Shown: positions 8,580 through 21,100, numbered from the stretch's first letter. The stretch is 56,341 nt of DNA from Hyphomonas oceanitis SCH89 (GCF_000685295.1 NZ_ARYL01000028.1:1-56341); one strand, 5' to 3'. Notes: a model not told the origin generated them from the sequence alone. Program-made: numbers and translations.

Positions 8580-11500
8580 TCAAGCAGGTCCAATTGCGCC
8601 CTAAGTCGGGCTGCCAAGTCTTCCTCGCTTATGGAATCGTAGTCGTCGAGTGGTGTGGCGGGGGATGGTGTTTCCGTCACTTCCATTTTCGTTGGAGCTG
8701 TTTGAATTCCGAAGCGTGAATTCAGAAAATCTGCCAACGCATTCACGTTGGGATAATTAAAGGTGAGCGTGGACGGCAATTTCAAACCCGTACCTTGCTC
8801 TAGCCTTCGGCGCAGCTCAACAGACATGAGGCTGTCCATGCCCATTTCAAATAATCCCCGGTCAGGGGGAATAAGCTCCCCCGAAGATTCTCCCATGACG
8901 ATGGCAGCTTCTGCAGCCACGAACTCAGCTAAAATTTCGATGCGCGCTGACTCATGGGCGTTTGCGAGCTTGCTTTGCAGGTCATTTTCCGCGGAAGAAT
9001 TGTCGCCTTGAGCCACAGAATTATTACGACTATCGGACGCTAATTGCGCGGCCTGACCAAGCCTTGAGAGCAGTGGCCTCGAACGACGGGTTTCATGGAG
9101 TGCCTTGAGGCGATCCCAATCAATGTTGGCAACGAGTCTGTGGCAGGAACGTGATGCGCGGATGAGGCCGCCGAGCGCATCCAGTGCCCCCTCTGCATTC
9201 ATCGGCTGAAGGCCGTGCTCACCATATGTGCGCTGGGTTTCATCGGATGCCAAACGCATCGTGTCCCATGTTCCCCACCCGACTGAAATTACATTCAAGC
9301 TATGTCCGGGATTGTGTACGCTGGCGTCGAGAAAGGCGTTTGCGGCTCCATAATGAGCGAATCCAGGTGCACCGAGCACTGCCGTTGTGGATGAAAAGAG
9401 CGCCAGGAATTCGGCACCTCGTTTGGACAGCGCGGCCTCCAGCGCAAGTGTTCCAGCGATCTTCGGTCGCAGCATTGCATCAACTTGCGAAAGTGTCAGA
9501 TCGCTCATGGCAACAGCTTCGAGGTGTGCTGCCGCATGGAATGCGCCACGAAGCGGCGGACCTGACTGCAGAAGGCTGTCGAGGGCGGCTTCAAGCGAGA
9601 CGCAGTCTGCTATGTCTGCCTGTATGGCTACGGCTTGCGCGCCTGCTTCGCGCACAGCATTCATTGCAGGTCCATCAAGATCAGGGTTCCGACCGAGAAG
9701 CGCTACGCGCCCTGCGCCATTGTCAGCGAGCCATTTTGCTACAATCGTACCGAGTCCGCCGAATCCACCTGTGACAAGATAAGTTCCATTCGGGTCAAAG
9801 CGCACAATGCCGTTGTTAAGCGGGGGCACTTCCGAAAGGCGTGGGACGAAACGGTGTCCATTTCGCCACGCACATTCATCCTCGCTATCGCGCGTCAGGA
9901 CTGAATCGACGACAGCATCGGCCTGCTCGGTCAGTTCAACATCACCGTCAAGATCGATCATTCCTCCCCAGTTTGACGACGCCTCAAGCGCGGCAGTTCG
10001 GCCAAAGCCGAGTACAGGCGCCTGCCATCTTGATACGGGCGAGGGCTGAGATCCATCACATGCGTGGACACCTTGGGTGGCGATCCAGAGACGGGAGCCA
10101 TCGTTCTTGCTGGCAAGATGAAGGAGATGCCGGAGAGGCGTAACGAAAGTGGCCTCTTCAAGCGCAGTCAAGACGGACGCATCGGGGCTCATCTCAGGAT
10201 CGGCATGCGTCAATGCGCCAATGTAGAGAATATCGCAAGGTTCGTCAGAGATCGCTTCCAATTTAGGAAGGACTTCGAAGCCGCGCTGCTCGAATGCATC
10301 ACATAGGGCGCCCCGAAAGTTTCCAGCATCTCCGGCAATGACTAAGTGACGCTTGTTAATTGGCTTGCGCGCTGCGAGTAGCATTTGCTGTGAGCTGGCT
10401 CTTCCAAGTTCGACATCACCTCCAACATGGGCGACTTGCGTCAATCCTGACTGATCTACCAGCTGTAACCAAGCGTTTGTGGATATAAGGGGATAATTAG
10501 GGCGCAGGGATGTGTCGGTGAATTTCCACCAACCTGGTGTCATTCCAAATGTCAGATCCACCCAGCGCTCGGGGGCGACGCCTTCCAAGAGAAGCAGTTC
10601 GCCTCCGGGAGCGAGAAGAGATTGGGCGTGCTGAAGACTTTTTGACAAGTCTTCAGTTGCATGGAGCACGTTGGCGGCGACGACAATATCAAAGGACCCC
10701 AACTCCTGGCCCTGGGAGGCAGGATCATTTTCTATGTTTAAAATGTCTGTTGAGAAACCAGCAACGTCGCTGAAGGTCTTAGCTGCTGCGTCAAGGAAAT
10801 GGGGGGTCACGTCGGTAAAAACGTAGTCTATTTCTCTGCCTGCGAGAGCGCTCAGTATTGACCCGGTGCTTCCGCCTGTGCCAGCGCCTATCTCAAGTAT
10901 GCGAATACGGTGGTGATCTGGGACGGTCTTCGTAACTTGCCGGAGCAACTCGGCGAGTGCCCCATTGAATGTACGAGCGAAAGGCGCCTCGACATATAAC
11001 TGTCGGGCTTCTTTAAGAGAGCCGCCGGGAAAGAGAAGATCCAGCGCATCTTTCTGGCCTCTCAGCACACCGGCAAGATCGTTACCGCAGCGCTGAAGAA
11101 TCGAAAGCTCGGTGCAGTTGCCTCCCAAGCTCTCTAACGCGTCCTGACACATATTCGCAGGATCGCGCCGTGGGCACTGGCTTACAGGCCAGAACTCATC
11201 TCCATCAGTGGAAAGAACATTTTCATCCACCAGAATCTGGAGGAGTCTGCCAAAAAGTGGAGCTTGGCCCTGTGCAACTGAAAGGCGGTTCGCTTCTTCC
11301 TTCGCGTTGAAGCGGCGGTTTAGTGTCTCGTCAAAACCAAGATCACGAAATGCCTTACTCACGTAAGCGAAGGAAATTTTATCCAGTATAGGGAGGGTGG
11401 CGTCGTAACTGCGTAAATCATGCTCCGCTGCAAGATCAGAAAAAGCGGTAATCAAAGCGTCATTTACAGATTCTGGGGAGTGCAAAAAAGCGGCGGCTGA

Positions 11501-14500
11501 TTGTCTGGCAGGTGCCGATTGCCATTGAATTTCATACTGATTGGGCACATTCGTCAAGTCTCCGTCGGCGCGGGTGAGCTGGATTCCCGTAATGACGCCA
11601 ATTTGACAGCCGTTGTTGTCATAGATTGTTGCATCGACAATCTGGCGGCGGCGTCCTTGAGGAGCTCTCAGATTTGCGCGGCACCAAATTGTGGACGGCA
11701 ACGCCACGGCAAGTTCGACTTGTTCGATACCTGTCAGGAAGAAGAGTGGGCTTTCTCCGTTCTCGTTCTGAGGCAGACTTGCCCCTGCTGCTTGCAGCAC
11801 ACCATCAAGCAAACCTGGGTCGGCAAAAGGCACCGCAAGCGGCAACAGTCCTTCCGGTAATGTGAGGCGGGCTATGACGCTCCCATTCTCAATGTGCAAG
11901 CGATCAAGCGTGCGGAAGCGACCAGCAAGTTGTATGCCCAGACTTTCGAGCTTCGAAAGATGGAGCGCAGCCAAGTTGATTGGTTGAAGTTTCGTCGCGT
12001 CGGCTTCGATATCGTCGGCGTGATCCGCAAAATTTACAGCGTGGGATGTGAGCTCTCCTGTCGCATGTTGTGTCCAGGTTGCGTCCGAACTGGATTGAGA
12101 TCTGCTGGAAATCGTGAAAGTTACACGGCCATCAGGTTCCTTGCCCAAGCGGGTTTCAACAAGCAGCGGCTGAGTATCTAATCGCAATGCGTGGTCAATG
12201 GCGAAATTATTAATTGACCAATCGGCTATGCCCAAAGCTCTTATGGCTGCATCAATAGCCATAGACAGATATACCGGCCCCGCTACGAGCGTACTTCCAT
12301 GTACGACATGGTCTGCAAGCCAATCATGGCTTTGAGAAGATAGGATGGTCTCAAAAACAAGCCCTTCTGCTTCCGTTTGTGTTCCGGCAATGGAGCTTGT
12401 TGCGGATGACAACAGGCTGGGTGAGTCCACCCTGCTGCGGCTTTCAATCCAAAAGCGGCTACGCTGAAAAGGGTAGGTCGGTAAGGAAACGGTCTTTTGC
12501 CGGGGCGTCGGAAGGGTTTGCTTCCAGTTAATTCCAACGCCTTCCACGAATAGTTTTCCCAATGCGTCTGACATTTCCGCCCAGTCATTATGACCGCGTC
12601 TAAGGGAGCCGATAAAGACAGGCATGTTTTCGGAATTAAGATCTTCGACATCTCGCGCTGCCAGTGCAGCCAAGACAGGATGAGGGCCTAGTTCGAGGAA
12701 AACGCGATGGCCGCTGTTGCGAAGGTTCGACATCCCTGCTGCAAACTGAACAGGCTCGCGTAAATGACGCCGCCAGTAGGTTGCGTCGGGCGCTCCGCCT
12801 GGAAGTGCGATGCCGCCCGTCAAGTTCCAGGCTACCGGGATGTTTGGCTGATGAGCGATGACGCTCGCCGCAACTTCCTCCATTGCGTCGAGCGCCGAGT
12901 CTACCAATGGCGAATGAGCTGCAAATGAAATATGTAGACGATGTCCACGCATGCCCTGTTTTTCGAGTTGGGACAAAACAGCTTCGATGCCAGCAACGCT
13001 TCCTGAAATTACCACGCTATCGTGTGCATTCACGGCGGCGATGGAGACCTCTCCTGCATAGGGGGAGATCAAATCTCTAACGTCTGCCTCGCTCAGGAAC
13101 AGGGCGGCCATTGCGCCGCCCGAGGGTAGTGCGGACAGAAGCTTGCCACGTGCTGCAACGAGCTTTAGCCCATCTTCAAGTGTAAAGACTCCTGCAATTG
13201 TTGCTGCTGCGAATTCGCCCGCTGAATGACCAATTACTGCCGATGGTTCGATACCCCAAGAGCGCCATACTGCAGCGAGCCCACATTCAACAGCGAATAG
13301 CGCCGGTTGTGTCCATTGAGTTTGGTGAAGAGCGGCATCAGGCCCTCCTTCAGAATTCATGACATCAATCAGCGTGCGCCCATCTGGTTGTTTCCCGAGC
13401 GCCGCATCACATCGCTCAACTATGTCCCGGAATACGGCAGAGTGCTCGAACAGGGCGCGTGCCATGCCGGGGTATTGAGCGCCTTGTCCTGTACAAAGGA
13501 ATACAACGTCAGAGGACTGACCAGGTGGTACACATCCGGTGTTAACGCGCTGCAATTCTTTTCCGTTAACATAATCGTCTAACGCATCAGATGCATCTTT
13601 GACGGTTGACGCAGTTACAGCCAATCTCTCGGACAGATGAGCCCGGCCGGTGGCAAGTGTCCCCGCTATGGAACCGAGATCGGCATCACTTTCCAAGAGA
13701 GCGGTGCTCATTCGCTTGGCTTGGGCCAGGAGCGCGGCAGGGTTGCGAGCGGATATGGGAAGGCAATAGTAAGGAAGCTGGCCTTGGGCAGCCGTTTCAG
13801 CGGCCTGCTGAATGGATTCAAGGACAATGTGAGCATTCGTGCCGCTGAAGCCGAAAGAGCTTACGCCTGCCAGCCGACGCCCATTACGCGTTGTCCAGTC
13901 TTGCGCCTTGGTTGGAATGACTATTCCGGCATTGTCCCAGTCGATTTCTGGATTGCCCTCCTTGTAATGCAGGTGTGGGGGGATCACCCCGTGATGCAAA
14001 GCCAACGCTGTCTTTATGACGCCGGCTATGCCTGCTGCACTTTCCAAGTGACCAAAATTTGTTTTTGCCGAACCAACGATGAGTGGCTGATCAGGATCGC
14101 GCCCCAATGTCAGAGCCGCTGAAATGGCTCGTATTTCGATCGGGTCACCAAGGCGTGTGCCTGTGCCATGTGCTTCGACGTAGCTAATATCCTGTGGGGA
14201 GACTCCAGCATTAGCCAGCGCCGCTTTTATGAGAGCCTCCTGTGCGCTCCGGCTTGGAACCGTAAGACCAGCACTTCGTCCATCCTGGTTCAATGCAGAG
14301 CCGCGAATGACCGCATAAACTCGATCATTGTCGCGCTCGGCATCAGAAAGTCGTTTGAGTGCGACAAGCCCGCAACCCTCACCACGCGAGAATCCATCTG
14401 CAGCCGCATCAAATGCTTTGCAACGGCCATCCGGTGCGAGCATGCCTGCCTTTGACAACGATACCATGGTTTCAGGCTCGCTGATTATGTTTACTCCGCC

Positions 14501-15196
14501 TGCGAGTGCCAGCGAACACTCGCTCGTACGAAGCGATGTAATTGCCTGATGCAACGCTACCAGCGAGGAGGAGCATGCGGTATCAATCGAGATCGCGGGC
14601 CCACTCAATCCTAATGTGTAGGATATTCGTCCTGCCGCCACACTGGAGGCGTTACCAGATGCAATATAGGCATCAATTTGCTCGGGACCGCGGTGCAGCG
14701 CGCGTTGGAAATGGTCGCTGTTGCAGATACCCACAAATACTCCGGTCGGGCTTCCGGAAAGACTGTTTGGTGCTATGCCTGCATGCTCAAGGGTTTCCCA
14801 TGCGACCTCAAGTAACAAGCGTTGTTGTGGATCCATTGTTGCCGCTTCGCGCGGCGTGATACCGAAACTTGCTGGGTCAAAATCTGTTATATTATCGAGG
14901 AAGCCTCCGCGCTTGGCGGACATCCTGCCCTTTGCTTCTGGATCCGAGTTGAACCACTCATCGGCATTCCAGCGATCTGCAGGCACATCGCGTATGGCTT
15001 CATTGCCTTCCACCAAGAAACGCCAATATGCGTCTGGACCGTCTATGTTTCCAGGGAAGCGGCACCCCATGCCGACAATAGCAATTGGCGCAGACTGTGC
15101 CGCTTTTACTTGTTCCAGTTCCGTATTTAGCCGGAGAGCAAGAACAGCAATTTGCTTTGGAGAAAGCTTCTGAATGCGCTCAAGAAACTCGCTCAT
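8576..15196 (-). CDS. PKS5: type I PKS module KS-AT-DH-cMT-KR-ACP
   Basis: A 2206-residue single module predicted to add a malonate unit, C-methylate it at the alpha carbon, and reduce and dehydrate it to a methyl-branched alkene. After an N-terminal docking region with LSPKQIAVLAL come KS (Cys208, HGTGT) and AT (Ser658, GHSAGEF). The AT specificity motif reads FAAH (758-761), neither HAFH nor YASH. DH keeps His963 but the usual Pro of HxxxGxxxxP is Ala (HVVHGSTLVA). A C-methyltransferase follows with LEIGAGTGG near 1436. KR has GGFGGLG near 1805, Tyr1949 and no LDD motif. ACP has Ser2122 (GMDSLM). There is no ER. The C-terminal SISEEDLAARL helix is a likely docking tail. It joins PKS4 and the transporter by ATGA overlaps. 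Confidence 0.95.
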   Translation of the reverse strand: MSEFLERIQKLSPKQIAVLALRLNTELEQVKAAQSAPIAIVGMGCRFPGNIDGPDAYWRFLVEGNEAIRDVPADRWNADEWFNSDPEAKGRMSAKRGGFLDNITDFDPASFGITPREAATMDPQQRLLLEVAWETLEHAGIAPNSLSGSPTGVFVGICNSDHFQRALHRGPEQIDAYIASGNASSVAAGRISYTLGLSGPAISIDTACSSSLVALHQAITSLRTSECSLALAGGVNIISEPETMVSLSKAGMLAPDGRCKAFDAAADGFSRGEGCGLVALKRLSDAERDNDRVYAVIRGSALNQDGRSAGLTVPSRSAQEALIKAALANAGVSPQDISYVEAHGTGTRLGDPIEIRAISAALTLGRDPDQPLIVGSAKTNFGHLESAAGIAGVIKTALALHHGVIPPHLHYKEGNPEIDWDNAGIVIPTKAQDWTTRNGRRLAGVSSFGFSGTNAHIVLESIQQAAETAAQGQLPYYCLPISARNPAALLAQAKRMSTALLESDADLGSIAGTLATGRAHLSERLAVTASTVKDASDALDDYVNGKELQRVNTGCVPPGQSSDVVFLCTGQGAQYPGMARALFEHSAVFRDIVERCDAALGKQPDGRTLIDVMNSEGGPDAALHQTQWTQPALFAVECGLAAVWRSWGIEPSAVIGHSAGEFAAATIAGVFTLEDGLKLVAARGKLLSALPSGGAMAALFLSEADVRDLISPYAGEVSIAAVNAHDSVVISGSVAGIEAVLSQLEKQGMRGHRLHISFAAHSPLVDSALDAMEEVAASVIAHQPNIPVAWNLTGGIALPGGAPDATYWRRHLREPVQFAAGMSNLRNSGHRVFLELGPHPVLAALAARDVEDLNSENMPVFIGSLRRGHNDWAEMSDALGKLFVEGVGINWKQTLPTPRQKTVSLPTYPFQRSRFWIESRSRVDSPSLLSSATSSIAGTQTEAEGLVFETILSSQSHDWLADHVVHGSTLVAGPVYLSMAIDAAIRALGIADWSINNFAIDHALRLDTQPLLVETRLGKEPDGRVTFTISSRSQSSSDATWTQHATGELTSHAVNFADHADDIEADATKLQPINLAALHLSKLESLGIQLAGRFRTLDRLHIENGSVIARLTLPEGLLPLAVPFADPGLLDGVLQAAGASLPQNENGESPLFFLTGIEQVELAVALPSTIWCRANLRAPQGRRRQIVDATIYDNNGCQIGVITGIQLTRADGDLTNVPNQYEIQWQSAPARQSAAAFLHSPESVNDALITAFSDLAAEHDLRSYDATLPILDKISFAYVSKAFRDLGFDETLNRRFNAKEEANRLSVAQGQAPLFGRLLQILVDENVLSTDGDEFWPVSQCPRRDPANMCQDALESLGGNCTELSILQRCGNDLAGVLRGQKDALDLLFPGGSLKEARQLYVEAPFARTFNGALAELLRQVTKTVPDHHRIRILEIGAGTGGSTGSILSALAGREIDYVFTDVTPHFLDAAAKTFSDVAGFSTDILNIENDPASQGQELGSFDIVVAANVLHATEDLSKSLQHAQSLLAPGGELLLLEGVAPERWVDLTFGMTPGWWKFTDTSLRPNYPLISTNAWLQLVDQSGLTQVAHVGGDVELGRASSQQMLLAARKPINKRHLVIAGDAGNFRGALCDAFEQRGFEVLPKLEAISDEPCDILYIGALTHADPEMSPDASVLTALEEATFVTPLRHLLHLASKNDGSRLWIATQGVHACDGSQPSPVSRWQAPVLGFGRTAALEASSNWGGMIDLDGDVELTEQADAVVDSVLTRDSEDECAWRNGHRFVPRLSEVPPLNNGIVRFDPNGTYLVTGGFGGLGTIVAKWLADNGAGRVALLGRNPDLDGPAMNAVREAGAQAVAIQADIADCVSLEAALDSLLQSGPPLRGAFHAAAHLEAVAMSDLTLSQVDAMLRPKIAGTLALEAALSKRGAEFLALFSSTTAVLGAPGFAHYGAANAFLDASVHNPGHSLNVISVGWGTWDTMRLASDETQRTYGEHGLQPMNAEGALDALGGLIRASRSCHRLVANIDWDRLKALHETRRSRPLLSRLGQAAQLASDSRNNSVAQGDNSSAENDLQSKLANAHESARIEILAEFVAAEAAIVMGESSGELIPPDRGLFEMGMDSLMSVELRRRLEQGTGLKLPSTLTFNYPNVNALADFLNSRFGIQTAPTKMEVTETPSPATPLDDYDSISEEDLAARLRAQLDLLE

Positions 15197-18100
15197 TTGT
15201 CATCCCCGGCATTAAGCCCCAGCATTATATCCAGCTCTTCGTCGCTAAGATCCTCAATACCATCAAATACGCTTACGCCAGCGCTTTGCGACGATAGTGC
15301 AACAGTTAGGCCCGTTGTTGGTTCAATAAATTCAGCGATTAAAGTATCGCCTAATGTGTTGATCGTGGGGCTCTCGAATAGAAGGGTGGCGGGCAGTTTA
15401 CGTCCAAGTGCACGTCCTAGCCGGTTGCGCAATTCAATCGCCAAAAGTGAATCAAGCCCCATCTCTCCGAATGGCATATCTGGGTCAATTTTTCGATCAG
15501 CTGGCAGCGCAAAAGTTGTGCGTAGCATGTCTTCGACGAACTTATCGAGAACCTTTCTTTTCTGATCATTTGCTGCACTGGTAATGAGATCAACAAGATC
15601 GACCTGTGCGCTTTCATCAACCGTTCGGCCTCGTGCGCCAGTGCTGCTAACGCTTGCTGCATTGGTATTGGAGGCCGAATGATCCCTTTTAATCAAATGT
15701 GAGAATACCGGGTTGGCTTTATCACCGCGCCATTCAGACAGTTTTTGCCAATTTATAGGAGCCACGGCGACTTGCCCGCTAGCGACATTCATCAAATAGG
15801 CGCTCGCTGCGCGTCCTTCGGCTGGCGTCAGTGCTGCAATACCCTGCTCGGAAAGTCGGTCCAGGGTAGTGTTGCCGGCGGCAGCGCCGATGTCGCTCCA
15901 CGGTCCCCAGTCAATTGCAAGTCCCGGCAAACCGCGTCTGTTCCTTTCCCGCATAATGCTGCCTAACGCTGCATTTGCGCCAGAATGGTTCGACTGTGTG
16001 GGCGAACCCAGGACGGCAGCAAGCGATGAGTACGCACAAAAAATATCAATAGGATCGCCCCGGCTCAGTTTTTCAAGGATATAAGTCCCATCGACTTTTG
16101 GAGCCATGACTGTGCGAACGGTTTCGGCGCTTTGCTGCTGTATGCCCGCGTCGGCCAGCAGACCGGCCGAATGAATAATTCCACGAAGTGGAGGCCCATC
16201 CTCACGAATTCTTGCGAAGAGGCGCTCCATTGCGGATTCGCAAGTTACATCGACACTGTGACTTTCTACGCGTGCGCCTTTGCTACGAAGTTTCTCCAAC
16301 TCCGCTTCCGCCTCGGAGGAAGGCTCGCTGCGAGCAGTGGCAATAATCCGTCCGGCACCTTCCTCAGCCAGCCTACGAACTGTGTCCAACCCGATGCCCG
16401 AGAGGCCACCGGTAACAAGATAAGTGCCAGTGGTTCGGATAGACGTACGCGGCATTTCTTGCGCGCCAATGACTATCTTACCAATGTGCCCTGCTTGAGC
16501 CATCAGTCTGAACGCGTCTATGAGCCGATCCGGACCAAAATTGTGCTGAGGCAGAGAAGTAAATGTTCCTTTATTGAAGCCAGCAACCACTCTCTGCAGG
16601 ATTCCGCCTATGTAGGTTGGGTCATTATCGGCGATATGGCCCCAATTCACAGGATGATATTGAAATTCGCTTTTCTTATATGCGGGTGATCCTTCGTGCC
16701 GCACATCGCGAACGCCTAGCTCAATGAAGCGTCCACCCTTGACCAAGACGCGCATACTGGCATCTATCAGCTCGCCAGTCAGCGCATTGAGAACCACATC
16801 AACACCCAACCCGTCGGTTGCTTTCAGCACTTCATCGGCAAAGTCAGGACTTCGAGAATCCATAACCAATTTGGCGCCTAATCGGCTCACCAGTGCGCGC
16901 TTTTCCGGGTTGCCTGCCGTCGCAAAAATTTCAGCTCCTGCAATGCGCGCTATTTGCATTGCGGCCATACCCACACCCCCAGCGGCAGCATGGATAAGAA
17001 CGCGATCACCAGCTTTAATTTGTCCAAGTTCACGGAGGCAGTATTCGGCCGTAACAAACGGAATCGCAAATGCGGCCCCATCGAACATGTTGAATTCGTC
17101 GGGAAGGTGAGCCGCCAAGGCGGCGGGCAGGGTCACATGTGAGGCAAAGGCGCCGCTCGTCAGCGCGACAACAGAATCGTCGAGCTGAAAGCCATTCACG
17201 CCCTCTCCGATTGCAACAACACGACCTGCGCATTCTCCACCCAGAGGCGGAGAACCTGGATATTCCCCAAGTGCGTTTAGGACATCGCGGAAATTCAACC
17301 CTGTTGCTTCGACCGCGACCTCGATTTCACCTGGGCCGGGTTCTCGCCGCTGCATGGGCTGGCGTTCAAGTTGGTCCAGGGTCCCGGGTGCACTATTTAC
17401 AAGCTGCCAAGAATTGGAGCTTTCTTTTGTGAAAGTTTTCGGGCGCCAAGGCTGCAGCCTTGCAACGTAGCGATTTCCGTCCCTGATTGCGACGTCGGGC
17501 TCTTTATCTTGGCCAAGGAGCGCCGCGACAATCATACCGCTGTCTTCAGAATCCGGATCATAGTCGATGCGACGACATTGAAGTTCGGGCATTTCCAAGG
17601 GAACGCTCCTAGCCAAGCCGCCCGTCGCAGCACCTGCTGGATTAAGTTTTGATTCGACGCCAGTGACGTCTTCTCCGCCTCGCGTTAGCAAGGTCAGGCC
17701 GCTGGTTGGACTTGCCTTCAATGCTGTTTGAACCGCCGTCAGCGTTGACGCGAATCTATCGCTTATATTCGTTGAGGCGGCATCATCTACAATAACGATC
17801 TCGTCAAAGGCTTGATTCTCTTTCAGGAATGCCTCGAAGTCTGCGACGGACGTTCTTAGGAATACAGACGCAGATTGACCGCCAATAACCAGCCCTTCTG
17901 CTAGTGCATTTGCGAGCGATCGGTTTGAAGAGGCGATGGCCCAGCGCGCAGAGCGCTTGCTGGCCGATGCAACCAAGATGGCTTGTGATCCCCGGCAACC
18001 TGGCGTGCCTGGATCGCCGTCAATTGCAGCGACGTCGCTGAAACCTGTATGTTTGAGAAGTTCAATCCAGGCAGATTTTTCGAGCAGCGGCGTATTGCTT

Positions 18101-21100
18101 CGAAGATCAGTATCCTCATACGCCCACCAACCTGGTGTCAGGCCAACAGTCAGATCAAACCAGCGTTGCGGTTTGGTAACTTCCAGCATGATCAGCTTTC
18201 CGGTTGACGACATGACTTTCTTTAGCCGCTGTAGTGTTTCTCCTAGATTTTTGGTCGCATGGATAACGTTGGCACCAATCACCACGTCAATAGAACTAGG
18301 TTCAATGCCTTGCTCTGTGAGATCGCGTTCAAGATCAACGGTCTTGAAATGCATCCCAGGTCTATGCCCAAAACGGTTGCGAGCTCGATCAACGAAACTC
18401 TGGCCAATGTCTGTGAATGTGTAGTCAGTCTCAGGATCGATTTTTTTAACAATGCGTGCAGTTGTTCCACCCGTGCCGCCACCGATTTCCAGAATCCGCG
18501 GCAAGCGTCCCTGCGAAGCAAGATCAGCAACCATATCGGCGATCAATCCATTGAAATAGATCGAAGTGGGCACGTCGCGATAAAGCGCTTCATTTGCTTC
18601 GGTGCTGCCGGACGGGAACAAAAGTTCCAATGGATCGCATTCACCCACAAGTGCCTGTGTGAACCCGGACTGCGCCCTCAGGACAATGTCCAGTTCAGGT
18701 GCGGCTTTTGGAGGGGACGATTTCCTCAAGGAGTTTGCTAGTTCACTAAATTCGGTTTGCCTGAGCGCGCGTTTAACTAGCCACCCCTCGACCGTCCGCT
18801 GCATATCGCCGGCTTCTGCCAGTATTTCAAGCATACGGTTGAACAGGCGATGGTGACGAGGCAGAATGTGCAACTCATTAGCAAGCGCCGCTGCATCAAA
18901 GCTCTCACCTACAGATGGCTTCCAGCCGAGCGACCCAAAAGTATTCCGGACAAAATCGATACACACCTCTTCCAGTCGACGTACGAAGGGGTCGTAATCT
19001 TCGAGACCTGCTTCTTTGGCGAGGGCTCCAGCGTGCTGTGCGGCAATGTTTGATAAGTCCTGCACTGTTTGGAGTGGTAGTTGTGGAAGCCAACCTAGTT
19101 CATAGAGCGCTGTGCTTAGAGGCTGCCCCGCAGCTGTTAACGACAAGACAGGATCAAGCTTTCGAAAACGAACGCCTGAAAGTTCCATGACTACCGTGCC
19201 GTCCTCGGCATAGCCAGTTATGTCAGCGCTCAACATGTCAGGCCCTTCGACGCGGACCGTCGCTTGAGCCCATACCCGGCGACCTGGTGTCGAGAAGATG
19301 GAAAATCGGTCTATTGCGAATGGAAGAAACGCCTGCTGGTCGGCTGACTGCACGGGATGTGTGGCAGCCGCAACTTGCAAGCAACCGTCGAGAATAAGTG
19401 GGTGGACCGGAAGGTCTGCATCCACCAAAGTCTGTTCCGGCAATGTAACATAAGCCGATGCGCACTCTTTGTGCGCATGAATTTGGCTTAGGACTCTGAA
19501 GTATTTGCCGAGTTCTATCCCGCGTTTTTGCAAATCTGCATAGAAGTGTTCAGTGTCGATCTCGGATTCATCTGATTTAGTCATGCTATCCGGATGAAGC
19601 GCAGCCGGCGAATCTGAGCGCCCACCCATGAGATGCGCAGACGCATGCCGGGTCCATGTGTCTTTTGAATCCGGACAGAGACTATTTACCGAAAGGTTGC
19701 CATCGGTCGATTGGCATAATGTTTGTAGCTGGGTCGCTCCTCCGTCTCCCGAAATGGAAAGCGGAGTTTCAATGATGATATCTTCCAGAGAAACAGGACC
19801 AGTGGATTTTGACACAGCTAACCCTGCGGCCGCCATCATGCTGAGCATTGCTGCACCCGGCACAATGAGATTGTCGCCCACCACGTGATCACTGAGCCAT
19901 AAGTGTGATCGTGTGGAAACTCGACCTTGCCATATTTTATCCGAGGCGGCAGTGGGGATGGAGTGTCCAATCAAGGAGCCCGATGATGCCGCTTCAATCT
20001 GAAGGTTCTTCTTTGCAGGGATCCAGTGGCGCTCGCGAGCGAATGGGTAAGTTGGTACATCAGTGATGACGCCGCCACGGATTTTTTCGACAGCGGGCCA
20101 GTTAATGGGTACTCCCTGCTGCCACAGCGAACCTAGAGCTGACTGAACCTGCTCCCATTCATTACGACCACGGCGCATCGATGTCAGGAAGCTTGCGGGC
20201 TCGCTAAGGGTGCGAGTCTCCAGCGTTTCTCTGGAAAGTGCGGTCAAAACGGGCTGTGGTCCGATCTCCACATAGATCTGCGCCCCGTGCTCTGCTAGAG
20301 CAGCGACGCCATCGGAAAAGCGAACAGACTCTCGTATGTGCTGGCGCCAATATGCGGGTGTGCAGATCGTATTTGGATCGGCAGTTGTACCTGTAATATT
20401 GGAGATCAACCGAATGGATGGAGACGAAAACGATACTTCACCTGCCCGTTTCTCAAATGCATCAAGCACTGGATCCATCAAGGAAGAGTGAAATGCGTGC
20501 GACACGGGCAATGTGCGATAGTGAATTCCATCCAATGCCAGCTGTTTTTCGACTGCTGCAAGTGCATCCGTAGGGCCGGCGACCACGGTTTGCTCAGGCC
20601 CATTCACAGCAGCGATATTCACGGTGGACGGCAGGTAGGACCGAACAAGGTTTTCTGACGCATTTACAGACATCATGCCTCCGCCTGACGGCAGAGCATT
20701 CATCAGCCGCCCGCGTTCAGCCACCAGGTCGAGGCCATCCTCGAAGCTCAAGATACCTGCAACGCATGCCGCAGTGTATTCGCCAATGGAATGACCAATG
20801 ACCAGATCAGGCTCAATGCCCCATGATTGCCACATGCGGTAAAGCGCGTATTCAATGGCAAAGAGGGCGGGCTGTGTATAGCGTGTCTGATCAAGCAGAC
20901 TGTCATTTTGGCTCGAGCCAAATATAACATCTAGAAGCGGTACTTCCAGCTGACCTTTTAGGCGTTCAGAAGCCGCGTCCAGCGTTGCTTTGAAAACGGG
21001 AATACGGGTGTAGAGATCGCGTCCCATTCCGATGAACTGGGCGCCCTGTCCTGTAAACAGGAATGCCACTTTGGGCTTGGACCGTACGGGCCCGGTAATT

